Source: Flectonema sp. DT1601 | Taxonomy: Eukaryota; Euglenozoa; Diplonemea; Diplonemida; Diplonemidae | Direction: 5' to 3' | DNA: 64,000 nt | Assembly (NCBI GenBank): GCA_964019425.1 | Contig: OZ025854.1 | Coordinates: forward strand, 553,606-617,605 | Part shown: positions 20,361-32,204 of the stretch, piece after piece | How positions within the stretch are numbered: the first letter of the stretch is position 1 | Layout: each line of letters begins with the position of its first letter | Translations under genes and position numbers: made by a program | Notes under the pieces: generated by a model | Seen by the model: the letters and a program-made list of their open reading frames with translations, nothing else | The model's database searches: none | Told to the model about the DNA's origin: nothing

Positions 20361-22826
20361 ATGTATCCAACTGGTGGATACTACGGTGGTGGGTATGATA
20401 TGTACGGAATGCCAATTACTGCTCCCGAACCTGAAAAATCACGCAGACGAAGAAGCAGTTCCAGAGGAAGAGACAAAAAAGGTAGTAAAAGTAAAAAACG
20501 TTCCAAAAGCAAGAAAAGTAAAAAGAAAAAGAAACATCACAGAGATACGTCTGTTGTACCAAATAAAGAAGCATACCTGAAACTATTGGAGGAAATTAGA
20601 GAATGGAATAGCTTAAAGAAAAGAAATATAATAATTAATACTTTCCTCTTACTCGATGAAGAGGATCAAACTATCGTCAGAAAAGCAATTGCTAAAAAGG
20701 GACCATCACCTCTTCCTTTTATAGAGATACCTCGACCAGATAAAAGCAGTGATGTTGTTTGTCAAGTAAACACTGTTGAGATGTTCGAGTCTCGCACAGC
20801 CAGGTTACCAATTGGATCATACGTGTTAGCATTAAGAAAAGAATGGGGTTTCTTCGCTATATACAAAAAGAAAGCATCGACAGGACTCATCGCATCATTC
20901 ACTCACAGTAGCTCTTCAAAAGGAATGCCGACATGGCAAGAGTTAGTTGATGATAAAGAACCTCTTCTTGTGGTTCTGTTTTTAGACATCTCTGAGATAT
21001 CCTCAACGGATTCATCGGTCAGGATCAGTACTCTCACTGCGAGTAAAATGTTAAAACTAACAACAACAGATGCGGTATTCATGCCAACCCTCACAAGGTG
21101 TCATAAAAGCTGCAGACCTGTAAAAGGATCACTCTCATGTTGGAAAGCAAGATGTACAGGTGAGTTTTACATCGATGGAGAAGAGTTTTTTCCATCACTC
21201 GCAGATGCTATTTCTTTGGCTTCTCACAGCATCTTCATGGCAGCATGGTGGATGTCGCCATACGTCTTCTTAAAGAGAGAAGACGGTTTTGATCAATCGA
21301 ATCGACTTGATAACCTCCTCCAAAGAAAAGCATTCGAAGGAGTAAAAATTTATATTCTACTCTATCAAGAAGTCGAACAGGCTATCGCTCTAACTAGTTT
21401 ACACACCAAGACATACCTTGAAAGTTTACATGCCAATATAAAAGTTTTAAGACATAGAGCCCAACTGAAGTATACTCATCACCAAAAGTTTACTGTAATT
21501 GATTGGCATACTGTATTTATAGGAGGTCTGGATCCTTGTTATGGAAGATGGGATACACACAAACACCCATTACTTGATACTGAATGTAAACTATTCCCTG
21601 GACTTGATTATAGAAATCCTTGTATTGTTGGAGATGATGTGGCATCACAAACTAAAACTCCATTTCAAAGCGTGCTAAACAGAGAAGCACCTCAACACAG
21701 ACTTCCATGGCATGACATGCATCTTAAACTACAGGGTAGACTTGCTTATTATGTTGGTTTAAACTTCGTACAGAGATGGCATCATCATTACAAAGGACGA
21801 ACTGATGGAAAAGCAATCATAACACCGTACGTTCCTTCATTGTATTCTCCTGATTTGAAGACGATTGAAAAAAAAACTGCGACTATGACGACGACGCTCT
21901 GCAGATCAATGTCAGATTGGTCAGGAAATCCGGCACTTGAAAAAAGTATTTATGAACAATACCTTAATTTAATTAGGGAAAGTAAAAGATATATCTACGT
22001 AGAGAATCAATATTTTATATCAAGTATGTGTGGGTCAGAAGTTTCCAACAAGATAGCAGAAGCGTTGGTTGACCGGATCACAACAGCTCATTACAATAAT
22101 GAAACTTTTAGAGTATTTATGTTAATTCAGCCTCATGGTGAGGGAGATCCTATTGTTGATCAATTCATAAGGAGTACTTTGTGGTTTCAAAATACTACTA
22201 TTTCAAAGATGAAATCTAAGCTCAGTACAACATTCAAAACAGCAGAGGAGATGTCAAAATATTTCATAGTCGGTTGCATTCAAAAAAGCGCCGTTTCAGA
22301 ATCTGGTAAAGTCTTCTGCAGCTCAATTTACATCCATTCAAAACTAATTCTCTCAGACGACATTAAATTCATAGTTGGTAGTGCTAACATAAACGATCGA
22401 AGTTTCAATGGAGATCGCGACTCTGAAATTGGTGTTTTGGTTCAGGAAGACGCAACCAAGAAGTCACTTATGAATAAAAAAGAAGTCGACGTCGGTCCTA
22501 AAACTTTTGACTTGAGAACACGACTTTGGGCTGAACACACTGGACTTTCTGTAGAACAACTTGCAGACCCAACAAGTGACAAGACGTGGTCACTTATTCA
22601 AACAGTAATGCAATCAAACACTGCTATCTTTGAAAAGGTGTTCCCAGCCTGTCCGAGTGATAACACCACTACTATTGAGGAGGCTGCGAAATTACAGTCA
22701 AAACCAACTCATGATTCCGGTCCTTTAAAAGACTTACAAGGTCATATTATTACGTATCCATCGCAGTGGTTAATGGGAACACCGCAACCAATGATATCAC
22801 AAGCAAGTGGTGCTATGTTTGTTTAA
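20361..22826 (+). CDS. Phospholipase D, PLD1/2-type (821 aa)
   Basis: Hydrolyses phosphatidylcholine to phosphatidic acid and choline. Both HKD motifs are present: HHQKFTVID (H374, K376) followed by FIGGLDPCYGRWD, and IHSKLILSD (H659, K661) followed by FIVGSANINDRSFNGDRDSE. The conserved IYVENQYFIS before the second motif is typical of eukaryotic PLD. The N-terminus is a Gly/Tyr-rich start then a Lys/Arg/Ser stretch (KGSKSKKRSKSKKSKKKKK), a likely acidic-lipid or nuclear/nucleolar targeting region. No standard PX domain is evident; residues about 140-260 could be a divergent PH-like module. I chose ATG 20361 because the acceptor TTTTACTCAG lies between it and any upstream start. A stem-loop follows the stop. 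Confidence 0.95.
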   Translation: MYPTGGYYGGGYDMYGMPITAPEPEKSRRRRSSSRGRDKKGSKSKKRSKSKKSKKKKKHHRDTSVVPNKEAYLKLLEEIREWNSLKKRNIIINTFLLLDEEDQTIVRKAIAKKGPSPLPFIEIPRPDKSSDVVCQVNTVEMFESRTARLPIGSYVLALRKEWGFFAIYKKKASTGLIASFTHSSSSKGMPTWQELVDDKEPLLVVLFLDISEISSTDSSVRISTLTASKMLKLTTTDAVFMPTLTRCHKSCRPVKGSLSCWKARCTGEFYIDGEEFFPSLADAISLASHSIFMAAWWMSPYVFLKREDGFDQSNRLDNLLQRKAFEGVKIYILLYQEVEQAIALTSLHTKTYLESLHANIKVLRHRAQLKYTHHQKFTVIDWHTVFIGGLDPCYGRWDTHKHPLLDTECKLFPGLDYRNPCIVGDDVASQTKTPFQSVLNREAPQHRLPWHDMHLKLQGRLAYYVGLNFVQRWHHHYKGRTDGKAIITPYVPSLYSPDLKTIEKKTATMTTTLCRSMSDWSGNPALEKSIYEQYLNLIRESKRYIYVENQYFISSMCGSEVSNKIAEALVDRITTAHYNNETFRVFMLIQPHGEGDPIVDQFIRSTLWFQNTTISKMKSKLSTTFKTAEEMSKYFIVGCIQKSAVSESGKVFCSSIYIHSKLILSDDIKFIVGSANINDRSFNGDRDSEIGVLVQEDATKKSLMNKKEVDVGPKTFDLRTRLWAEHTGLSVEQLADPTSDKTWSLIQTVMQSNTAIFEKVFPACPSDNTTTIEEAAKLQSKPTHDSGPLKDLQGHIITYPSQWLMGTPQPMISQASGAMFV

Positions 22827-22840
22827 TATAACATCAAACA

Positions 22841-22862
22841 CAGGCCTTTTAATAGGCCTGTA
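22841..22862 (+). other. Stem-loop just after the phospholipase D stop
   Basis: ACAGGCCT and AGGCCTGT form a perfect 8-bp stem around a 6-base loop, 15 bases after the stop codon. It may be a 3' UTR or RNA-processing element. No function is shown. Confidence 0.5.
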
Positions 22863-23041
22863 TGGTATTCATCTCAAGGGATGGGTAGTGTTGGTTTTAT
22901 TTATTTATTCGCACTTAACTGTCGCTGATACTGATGCTCTCCTTTTCATTATGCTGTTCACAACCGAACAATTAGATTATTGCACCGCTTTTTTTTTATA
23001 AAAAAAAAATTATTAGTTTTTTTTTTGGTTCTTTTTTTATG

Positions 23042-23263
23042 TTATCTTATTTTAAATTTTAACAGGTTGCGGTGACTGAAGAACGACTGCGAAAAAGCAA
23101 AAAACGTTGTGTTCGTAAAGGGTTTTCTGATTTCTGACCAACACCATGCAAGTGATCCTTTTAACCCCATTATACTTAATTACCGAACAAGATCAAAGGC
23201 TCAATTATATATATTTTTTATATTATCTTATTTTACATTAAACAGGTTACAATGACTGAAGAT
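23042..23263 (+). repeat. Duplicated acceptor/5' UTR/start block around R1 copy 3
   Basis: Direct repeats of about 41 bp flank an R1 element. The left one (23042-23083) has TTATCTTATTTTAAATTTTA, ACAGGTTGCG, GTGACTGAAGAA. The right one (23223-23263) has TTATCTTATTTTACATTAA, ACAGGTTACA, ATGACTGAAGAT. By eye about 35 of 41 positions agree. The left copy has lost the ATG (GTG). The right copy supplies the real start codon at 23252. Confidence 0.82.
23084..23214 (+). repeat. Dispersed repeat R1, copy 3
   Basis: It begins CGACTGCGAAAAAGC and ends CAAAGGCTCAATTATAT. It shares GTAAAGGGTTTTCTGATTTC and TTAACCCCATTATACTT with copy 1. The copy is complete relative to copy 1 and lies exactly between the two duplicated leader blocks. 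Confidence 0.82.
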
Positions 23264-23595
23264 CAAGAACAGGTTACGGAGGAGGTTCGCAAACCAGAAC
23301 AGAATCCCCCTTTAGATAAGACTTTAATGTTATTTAGAACTGCCCAAATTATAAAAAAAACTGTTGGTCGTATGGTAGGAGAAGTAACAACTGGTGAAGG
23401 AGCTAACAGACTGCTCTTGAGAGCCATTCGACAAGGCGACTACTTTACCACAGAAAGAATGCTTCTCTGTGGTGTAGATGCCAACACTAAATACGACGAG
23501 CAACCGGGTCTTCACATAGCTGCTGCTGGTGGTTTCATGGATATTTGTATCTGCTTAGTGCGTCTTGGTATGTGCTAAGGAATTGTAATTGTGAA

Positions 23596-23627
<32 letters not shown>

Positions 23628-24275
23628 CCCCCCTCAGTGTCAGCGTGTTAACACCTTTACTTTATAGGTTTTGTTTCCGCATAAACAAAAAACAAAGTCT
23701 GAAAATAGTTAGTGAGTCTTCCGATTCTTTTATTTTCAAAGTAAAGTGAGAATCAAACAGGGGCCTATGTCAACCAACGCGATGACAAACGAGAAAACCA
23801 AACTGCTCTACACGTTACAGTCAGAGCTAATAATCAAAATATTGCTACGTATCTAATATCAAATGGGGCTGATGTAAATAGTCAAAATTCAGTGGGAAGG
23901 ACACCTCTTCATATTGCGGCTATGAATGGATTTCGAACTCTGTGTACGTACCTTCTTTCAAAGGGTTCTGATCCCAAAATAAAAGACTCTTTTGGATGTC
24001 TTCCAGCTGAGTACATGTTATCAATTCAAAGTAATGTCGTGAAGAATAATATTTCTGCTGTTCCGATTTCTGATAGGCAATTGAAAACTATTTATTACCA
24101 TCTAGCTGGAGAGGAAGACCATCTCACTGCTGCTAAATTTATTGAACTCTGGGACTCCCTCGATGATATGGGTGTTCCAAAAAAAGTACCAACTTGGATA
24201 GCGAAACTACCTCCTGATGGAAAGATCGGTCTGCAAGAATTCTGTATTGAGGCACTGAAGACTAGCGCCTGGTAG
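23252..24275 (+). CDS. Ankyrin-repeat protein (276 aa, one intron)
   Basis: Spliced from 23252-23567 and 23761-24275; the intron is 193 nt (TTG|GTATGT and AAACAG|GGGCC). The join restores an ankyrin unit across the splice (CLVRLG then AYVNQRDDKREN). About four repeats can be read: ANRLLLRAIRQGDYFTTERM, EQPGLHIAAAGGFMDICICL, NQTALHVTVRANNQNIATYL and GRTPLHIAAMNGFRTLCTYL. Residues 1-50 are charged. The C-terminal 80 residues contain AKFIELWDSLDDMGVPKK and PDGKIGLQEFCIEALK, which look like part of an EF-hand or a helical cap. It is likely a protein-protein interaction adaptor; the partner is unknown. The leader is duplicated around an R1 repeat. Without splicing the frame stops after 108 codons. 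Confidence 0.88.
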
Positions 24276-24496
24276 GTTGAATTTCTGTCAGCTTTACAGC
24301 TGGAAAAGTATTATCTTTTTGTACCCATTCTACTACTTATAATTATATTTATTTACCCAAGGAACGATTACAATATGTTGAAAACAATTCATTATTGTTT
24401 CATTGTTTTATCGTTAAATATAAAACCTTTTTATTTATTTATATTAATTACGTTCTATTCACAGCAGTGGAGATAAACAAAAAGGTATATTTCGAA

Positions 24497-24997
24497 ATGC
24501 CACACAAAACCAAAGCAGATGACGTTGTCGATATTCTAGTTGAGCTCATTAGAGATGTTTCAACAGAAGGTGTTACGTATCAAAAAGATGAAGAGACAGC
24601 GCCGACCGTCTATGACAGCAAACAGGTTGTCGACGTCGATCTAAAGCCTTACCTTATTAGGTGGTTGGATTTAACAGGTCAAGATCCATTATGTCTCATC
24701 GTAGCTGCTTCTTATATTGATAAATTTATTGCACGTACTAATACGCTTCTTACTGATTATAATAAACATAGGATTCTGCTGACGTCTTTGGTCCTTGCAT
24801 CAAAGACAACTGATGACAATCCATTGACAAACACGTTATTCGCAAGGATTGGAGGTGTAACCGTAGCTGAGTTGAACAGGTTGGAACGTAACTTTCTTAA
24901 AGACATCGAATGGGAAACATTCGTTAGTAAAAGTACCTTCACACAGTATTATCAGTTCTTCGCAACCTTCGCACGTAAAAAGATTGTTTCAACGTGA
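24497..24997 (+). CDS. PHO80/P-U-type cyclin (166 aa)
   Basis: A small cyclin with one cyclin box. The key segments are YLIRWLDLTGQDPLCLIVAA (helix 1), SYIDKF, HRILLTSLVLASKTTDD (containing the conserved Lys) and LNRLERNFLKDIEWETFVS (containing the conserved Glu of helix 5). The length and layout fit the PHO80/cyclin-P/U family, which activates PHO85/CDK5-like kinases; the partner kinase is not in the window. I chose ATG 24497 because an acceptor TCTATTCACAG lies about 30 bases upstream; the longer open frame crosses that acceptor and is intron-like. The stop TGA overlaps a donor-like GTGAGT, so a short 3' exon is possible. It is 221 bp downstream of the ankyrin gene. Confidence 0.9.
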   Translation: MPHKTKADDVVDILVELIRDVSTEGVTYQKDEETAPTVYDSKQVVDVDLKPYLIRWLDLTGQDPLCLIVAASYIDKFIARTNTLLTDYNKHRILLTSLVLASKTTDDNPLTNTLFARIGGVTVAELNRLERNFLKDIEWETFVSKSTFTQYYQFFATFARKKIVST

Positions 24998-25532
24998 GTT
25001 AGTTTATTTATATTATATTTATCTCTTGTGACTTAATCATCTAATCGAGAGTTGCTAAGTCAAGTGAGATTGCGTCTTTACATTAGGACCTGCCTCGGGC
25101 TTCCTTCGCATCTTTGAGCGAATATTTCAGTATTTTTTTATTTTATTTTTTTTTTTTTTTGCCTTTTTGACTGTGTTTCGAAAAAAAATGAAAATAAAAT
25201 GAAAAAAGAAATAAAGAAAAAGAAGAAAAAAAAAAAAAAAAAGCAGGAAAAAAAAAGAGATAGAAAAGGATCGATCTTCGCAAAAAAAAAAAGAGAAACC
25301 AAATTCAATTACTCCTCTGCACTATTCTTTGTAAACGTTTTATGTTGTTTGTTCCTTCCCGTTATGCGTGTTTTTTTTTAAAAGCGAGTATTGGTTGAGC
25401 GAGGCATTGCTATTTCATTCGTCGCTTGTATAAAATAAGAACCCTTGCTCAGTTTTCTCGCTGTCCACCCTGTGCTTCTAAGTTTTGAAGCTTTTAGTTT
25501 TCCCACTCATTTATTTTGTTTTTGTGTAAAGT

Positions 25533-25568
<36 letters not shown>

Positions 25569-27195
25569 TGATGCATTCCTTTGCAGAAGCAGTATTCTAC
25601 CCACACTCAATACTGCTGCTTCATAGATTTTCATGCTGCGTTTTTTTTTTGTTTTTTTTTGTTTTTTTTTTTTAAATTGTTTACTATCGTTTTTTTTTTT
25701 TTGTTAGGTAGAAAAAAAAAAAAAAAAAAAAAAAAAATTCCTGCGAGTCAGAATTACTTGTTATATTTGTGGATGTTCCTTTTTCACATATTTTTTAAAA
25801 ACAAGAATTCATTTCTTTTGATTGTTGTTGTTTTTTCATCTTATTTTTTCGCTGATAAAACCAGAAGACGAACGTCAGAGTGTTTTTTTTTCGGCATTGA
25901 ATAGTTTTTTAAAAAGTACCTTTTTTTTTTTGTTTGTTTTTTTCTGGTTGGAAACCTTTCCCCTTCAAAATGCTCACATCTGTAATAACAACCTCAAGAT
26001 TGATAGCTGTCTTCAGTGTTTTTGCTGTAGGCACTTCATCGGTATGTGTTGTGTGAGTTTTTTGTTCTAGTTACATCAAGAAAGCCGTGATCTTTAGCAA
26101 ACATTTTTTTTTTTTTTTTTTTTTCATTTTCTTATCAAGTATAGCTACTCTTTTTTGTTACCTTATCAGAGGGGTTGTTTTTTTTTTAATTTCCCATGAT
26201 TTTTTTATTAAGTACTTTTGTGTTGTTTTTATTTTGTACAGTTTTTTTTTTTTTCTTTCTTCTTTCCAAAAAAAACACACACACGCTCCATAATCCACAA
26301 AATGAATTCTCAACTGCGTTGGTTAGGAATTGTACTTTATCATGTTTTTTCTTCTTTTTTTTTTTTCTTTCTTTCTGATATTCAATAGTTTTGAATAAGA
26401 AGGAAACAAATCTGTTAATAGACATAAATACCACGATAAGGTGGCGGGACAAAAAAAAAAAAAAAAATAAGTTCCTGCCGACTCTTGGTGATCATTTATC
26501 TTGTAAGATAAGCTAAGCATATCAAAAAACAACCTTAGAATTTGGTATAGAATGTGAAATTTAGAAAAATTGAAAAACATTTTTTTTCTTCTTCTTTTTA
26601 AAAACCCTGTGAGCTTGCTTCAATGGGTCACTAAACTATTGACCGCGTGGATGCAGTCCCGCGGCGCATGTTCCTTGAGTTGTACAAAAAAAAAAAAATA
26701 ATAAAAAACAGCAATGACAAGGGGTCTACTTTAGATAGCAATTTTCTTATTAAAAAAAAAAATTTTTTTTTTTTTTTCTTTATAGCTGACGTACTCGATT
26801 TTGTATTTCGGCACACTTTTTTTTTAATCGTGTAATTTAAACCTGATATTTGCCTGTGTGACAGGAGCACTTTTGCACTCCCAGACATTTTTTCATCGAC
26901 TCATTTTCTTTTTTTGCGAATGAATTATAGAAATATATTCTTTATCAAACAAACAAATATGGAGTACCACTATACTAATGAAATAAACAAACAAACTATC
27001 CTTTTGTTCTGTTTCTTTTTTTTTGTTTGTTGTTTTTTTAAAGGAATTATTTGTTTTTTTTCTTCTTTTTTTTATTATAATAATTATATTTCTTTTTTTT
27101 AAAAAAATCACTTTTTTATGTACTTCCTCTGCTTTTCTAGTTTTCGAATGTACGTATTTTACGCGTCTTTCTTGGCTCGTCGTACACTACACACA

Positions 27196-27229
<34 letters not shown>

Positions 27230-27409
27230 TCACGGGATCAAATCGTGGTAATGGAGAGTAAGTCATTCGTCACTCATTATTGACTTCATTAATTGCGGGG
27301 GTGGGGGTTTTTTTTTATTAGCTTTTTTTAAGTAGCTACATCGCTTTTGGGATGTTTTCCCAAGTGACGTTTTCCAATCAATATGCGCGTCCATTTCTTG
27401 GTTTGTCGC

Positions 27410-27441
<32 letters not shown>

Positions 27442-28056
27442 AGACTTTTATCAAAATTATGTTGCGTATTCTTCACCATCACTTCCACCATCACCACCAC
27501 CACCAAAATATTTATTCACCTTTTTTTTTCTGATTCTGGTTGTATGTTATTGTTAGTTTTTTGAGGTGTCGATAATTACATTACTTATGATAATAATACT
27601 CATGTCTCTTGTCTGTAACGATTTTCAGACTTGGGTTGAGTTTCTGCTAGGTAATTGTAATATTTTGATCATGGAGTGACAATATATAACGTTTTTGCGG
27701 AAGCCGAAAAAAAAAAGAATTTATGTTTGACTGCCAATACTAACACCAGAAACAATTAAAAGCTGATCCTCAACTCCCCGTAACCCCTTCACTACATTAT
27801 TTGCGCTCCCTATCCCGAATACATCGTACCTTTAGGGGAACTGCTATAAGTGCTTTCAGTTCAAAGGTGGTGCTCACTGAAATTAGTGAGTTGAAAAAAG
27901 AAAACAAAAAAAAAAAAAAAAAAAAAGGGGGAGAAAATGGAATTTAGGAATTATTGCGAAGATCGATCTTTTTTGTTTCGTTTTTTTTTTTTTTTTTTTT
28001 TTTTTTTGATTTTTTTCTCTCTTTTTTTAAAAAACAAAATAATAACGAATAGTATC

Positions 28057-28365
28057 CTCACGAGCTACGACGTTGGTACCGCACTTATCGTGGCCAACCC
28101 CCGACAAAAAGCTGTACGGGACGGCTTGCAAAGCAACTCCTCTGGCGAGAGAAGGTATTGCTGCTTGTGCGAGAGAAGTGCGCTGCTGAGCCTGAAAAGT
28201 GAACTCGGCGGTCAAAAAAGATTTTTTCATCTATTCAGTAGTCCCTGCCCGACTAACAATGCCAACATCCCTGTTGCTATCTTTGTATTGTGTCACGCTG
28301 ATTACACCGAGGGAATGTTAGGTGACTCTGAAGTATGCTTGTGGGTTTTGGCAGAAAAGCAAAAC
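28057..28365. other. GC-richer island of unknown nature
   Basis: About 300 bp without homopolymer runs, clearly richer in GC than the flanks. A frame crosses it on each strand, but neither resembles a protein family, and the + frame begins in a poly-Phe run. It could be an RNA gene or a remnant of an inserted sequence. I see no tRNA, 5S or snRNA signature. Confidence 0.3.
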
Positions 28366-28902
28366 GAAAATATTAAAATAAATTGAAAAAAAAAAAATGA
28401 ATAAATAACTTTAAAGGAGAAAGAAAACAGTCAATGGAAAAAAAAGGCAAAGGCAAAAAAAAAAAAAAAAAAAGAAATCTGAGACTTATGAAACTCAAAA
28501 TAGTTAAAAGGTAGCTGATGAGAGACCTTGGCAACCAATAAAAAAAAAATTAGAAAGAAAAATTGAAGTAAAATCGTGTTGGGAATAACACTCCTTCTTG
28601 ACAGGAGTCATAATATACTGTCTGGTACCTTTTATAATATATTTTCTACACTTCAACAAATGAATTCTGTTTCACAATATTAAAAAAAAAAAAAAAAAAA
28701 AGTTATTTTCTATAACACATCGTTCTTTTTTTTGACCCCTATTTTTCCCTACCCTTCCATATTATTATTTTTTTCAACTTGCAGCATCACAAGAAAACTT
28801 CTTGATACACATTTGTTAAAAAAAAAAAAAAAAAAAGATGTGTTTTTTATTTATTTATTTATTTTTTTTAAACTGTTTTTGTTGATGAGCAGAATTCAAA
28901 AG

Positions 28903-28933
<31 letters not shown>

Positions 28934-30352
28934 AGGAAGAAAAAGAAAAATTGTGCTAAACAATAATATTTTATTCTTTTTTTTTTTTTTTTAAATTTTT
29001 TGATGACCACCTGTGTGTTGGTGATGTCTTCATTTTTACTATTAAATATCTTTTTATCTATGCAATGCATTTTCTAAAAAAAATACATGGAAATTCTTGT
29101 AAGTTAAAATCAGTTGTATTTGACTGTATGAGGCGCCTAAGTTTGGGTGCTCTTTGATGGCGTTATCGGACTATTTATTTTAAAATTTTAATTTTTTTTT
29201 TCTTTTCCCCCCGTTATCGCTTGTGCTTCTCATCGCTAATACTATTATTAGCATGCTTTTGTTAAGTTACAGTTGCACCTTTTTGAATTTTTGTAATTAT
29301 GTTGTTGTCGTTGTTGCAACTTATGGAAAAAAAAAAAAAAAAAGAAAAAAAATTCAATTTATTATTGTTATCTTTCCTATTAGGCCGGTCTTATTCCTTG
29401 GTTTTGTTTATTTTCTTGAAATTATTTTAATACACCGATTTATATTCATCGCTATTTTCTCTTACCTTCATTCAATTATATGAGGGGAGAGGTTTTTTTT
29501 TTTTTTTTTTTTTGAATATTTATCTTTTTCTTCCCCTTTCCCCATCCTCTCTAAAAAAAAAGACTCGAGCTATCTTATAACCTTCTGTGGTCTTCTTTTT
29601 TTTTTTTTTTTTTTTTTGCAAAGGGATGAAAAAAAAGAATAAAAAAAGAAAAAAAAATTGAAACAAGATTCTCTCTTATTTGTTGCTTCTTCGTATTTTT
29701 AAAAAGAACAATCAACCCCTTTAGGCTCCCTGATTTGTGTTCCCCTGGAAATGAAAAAAAAAAAGGAGAAAAAAGAAATAAATATATATCTTATGATTTA
29801 GTGAAGAAAGTCATGTTTTGAATGCAAAGAGAAAAAAAAACAGAAAAAAAAAATATTATTCTGCTAAAGATTAGTGGATCACTTCCCCCCCGTAAATCAG
29901 TGAGGTCACTACCTTCTTTTTCTTTTTTTGTTTTTTAAATGCGATTTTTTAAACCCCCCGTATTTTTAATTTTTTTTTCCCCTTTTTTTTTCTTTTGAAC
30001 TCTTCAGCAAGACGTAAACAAACTCTCGGTGGGTATCGTGCTCCTCATGTAGAAAATATGCGTTTGCGGGTCTTTCGGAAACAATGTGGTTACTTAAACA
30101 GAGATATTGAGTCCACGAACACGGAACATGGAACAGAAAAAAAAAAAAAAAGAAAAAAAACATAAGTACTGCTAACTCAACCCCCTTCTTCTCGTATGCA
30201 ATTGTTTGGCTAAGTTTTCATATCATTGTCGTTGTCGTTGTCATTTTTTTTTTTTTTTTTTTTTTGCTTCTTTAAATTGGTTTCTATTACACGTCACCCA
30301 ATACGTGCAGCACCCCCCGCCCCCCCGAATTCAAAGAGAAATGCTGCTAGGA

Positions 30353-30376
30353 ATAATAATAATAATAATAATAATA
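30353..30376 (+). repeat. (AAT)n microsatellite
   Basis: About eight tandem copies of a trinucleotide AAT/ATA motif, followed by an ACACACGCGCG stretch. Confidence 0.9.
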
Positions 30377-31084
30377 CACACGCGCGATCATTTCTTGCAA
30401 GTAGTATTCATAAAGCGCTCCTTTCAATTGTGTTGTGGACGCGCAAAGGATTCCTCATGTCGGCCGACTATTCCGCCAAAAACGTGCTCTCGCACGTTAG
30501 CTTAAAAAAAAATAAATCGTTTTATTCTATTTTGAAAGAAATATAATAAAAATAAATAAAAAAAAAAAAAAAAAATCCGTGGAGGCGCAAAGAAACTTTA
30601 GTAGCCCCAATAGAATTGAAATCATTTTTTTTTTTTTTTTTTTTTAAAAACCATTTTAATTAAAATAGCACACCTAAAAAAGGCTATTTCTGTCGAATAA
30701 ATTTTTTTTGTTTTGATGTTCTTTCTTTTGGAGGTTTGCGTTCTGAAACCAAGATTGAGAACAAATAAACCACTTCAACTTTTATGAAATCACTGCAAGT
30801 TACCGCAGTTGATATTTAGCTGTTGTTATTTGTGAAGTGATTTCTTCTTTAATTACTCTTCTTTCTTTCCAAATTCGCAAAGCATCCTTCCTTCTTGGCG
30901 ATTCCTTTGCAGGTGCTCTTTTCCCGCCTGTTTATTTTTTGAAAACCGAAAATTTTTTTTTTCTTCTTCTTTCTGTGCGGTTAATAAGCAGCAGGTGTAT
31001 TTTATACACCTGCAGGACTTACTTAGAGGATCAAAGTAAAAAAATGCTTGTTAAAAATGTGTTAAAGTGATTCTCTTTGTTAAG

Positions 31085-31206
31085 AGATAGTCATTTGTTC
31101 CAGGTTATTCTACGTCTCTTATCGTCTGTGAGAGTCTCACGGTTGCTGGTAGCGATATAACTGTTACTCTGTGAGCTTTTCCTGGCTTTTGGCTTCCTAG
31201 GCTTCG

Positions 31207-31237
<31 letters not shown>

Positions 31238-31238
31238 G
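31085..31238 (+). repeat. SINE-like element S1, best-preserved copy
   Basis: It runs from TAGTCATTTGTTCCAGG through the core TGTGAGAGTCTCACGGTTG, GCGATATAACTGTTACTC and GGCTTCCTAGGCTTCG to a (TAAA)n tail of about eight units. It is almost identical to 18669-18815 but lacks the T-run interruption. The GTGAGA/TCTCAC core can form a hairpin. The long pure tail suggests a recent insertion. Confidence 0.85.
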
Positions 31239-32204
31239 AGAACCGTTTACGTCTAATTGTATACAAAAAAATTATTCTATGCGTGGCAAAACCGACAGAA
31301 GCTAAATAAGAAAGACTCCCACGACTTCTGCTTGTGAAAAGCGAAGTGTCACAGTACTGGATACGGGTACCTTTCTGTCTATTCTTCATAAGCTTTCTGT
31401 GCGTGATAAACGAGCAGTTAACTGTTATGTATTTACAGATATGAAGGCACCAATCACACATGTAGACCACTGTGTGAGTCTCAGTTATATAAAAAAAATA
31501 AAATTGTATTCTTACTTAGTTCACCGCTAGTGGTAGGACTCGACCTCGGAGGACAATTATGTCTCTCAGGCGGTAGAAAAATTCTTTCCAAAAAAAATAG
31601 AGTTGTAATAAAAGATGAGGAACAAATATAGAAAGTAGAATCAAACGTGTAAGCTGTTTGTTTGCCTCTCATCTGTTATACCCACAAGGTCTACGGATGA
31701 TACGGTTTATCTTGTTAGTTAAATCAATATCTCTTATTGGAAAAATAAAATCATTTTTCTGTGCTTCTAAGTCTGATGCCTTTAGCGAACGCTAGGGCAA
31801 TTTGTCTCTCGCCGTTTTCATGTAAAAACGTTACGCGTCGTTGTTTCTACATTGAATGTGAGTGATCACCATCTCTTTTTGTAAGCTGAGCTTTAATGCC
31901 GTACCTTTGGTGAAAGTCAAGGCAGCAGCTGATCGACCCTTTTGAACTAGGTTTGGAAAGGACGCATGTTCTTTGGGTCTGCTTACGACTTCTTAGCTGC
32001 CGATAAATAGCTAACGACAAAAAAAAAAAAAATCTGTGAAAAAAAAAAAAAAAAAAAAAACAGTAATGTGCTGTAAATTAATTTCTGATTGTTAAGAAGA
32101 AAAAGTACAATTCTTTCTGTGAAAATACATTTCCCCCCCTTGCGGTTGTTTTCATGCCGCTTTATCTTGTTTGCTTCTCTTTACCGTTTAGCATCACTAG
32201 TGAG

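Larger units (their letters stand above)
24998..31084. other. Gene-poor homopolymer desert, part 1
   Basis: No supported gene. Poly-A and poly-T runs of 12-32 bases recur every 100-300 bp. The many open frames are Phe/Lys homopolymer frames. GC-richer islands at about 28057-28365 and 30290-30500 stand out. An (AAT)n microsatellite at 30350-30376 and a hairpin AACGTGC-TCTC-GCACGTT at 30481-30498 are visible. Confidence 0.6.

Noticed and set aside
27937-28386. 149-codon + strand frame over the GC-rich island
   Set aside because: It starts in a poly-Phe run, ends in AT-rich DNA, and resembles no family; I treat only the island as notable.
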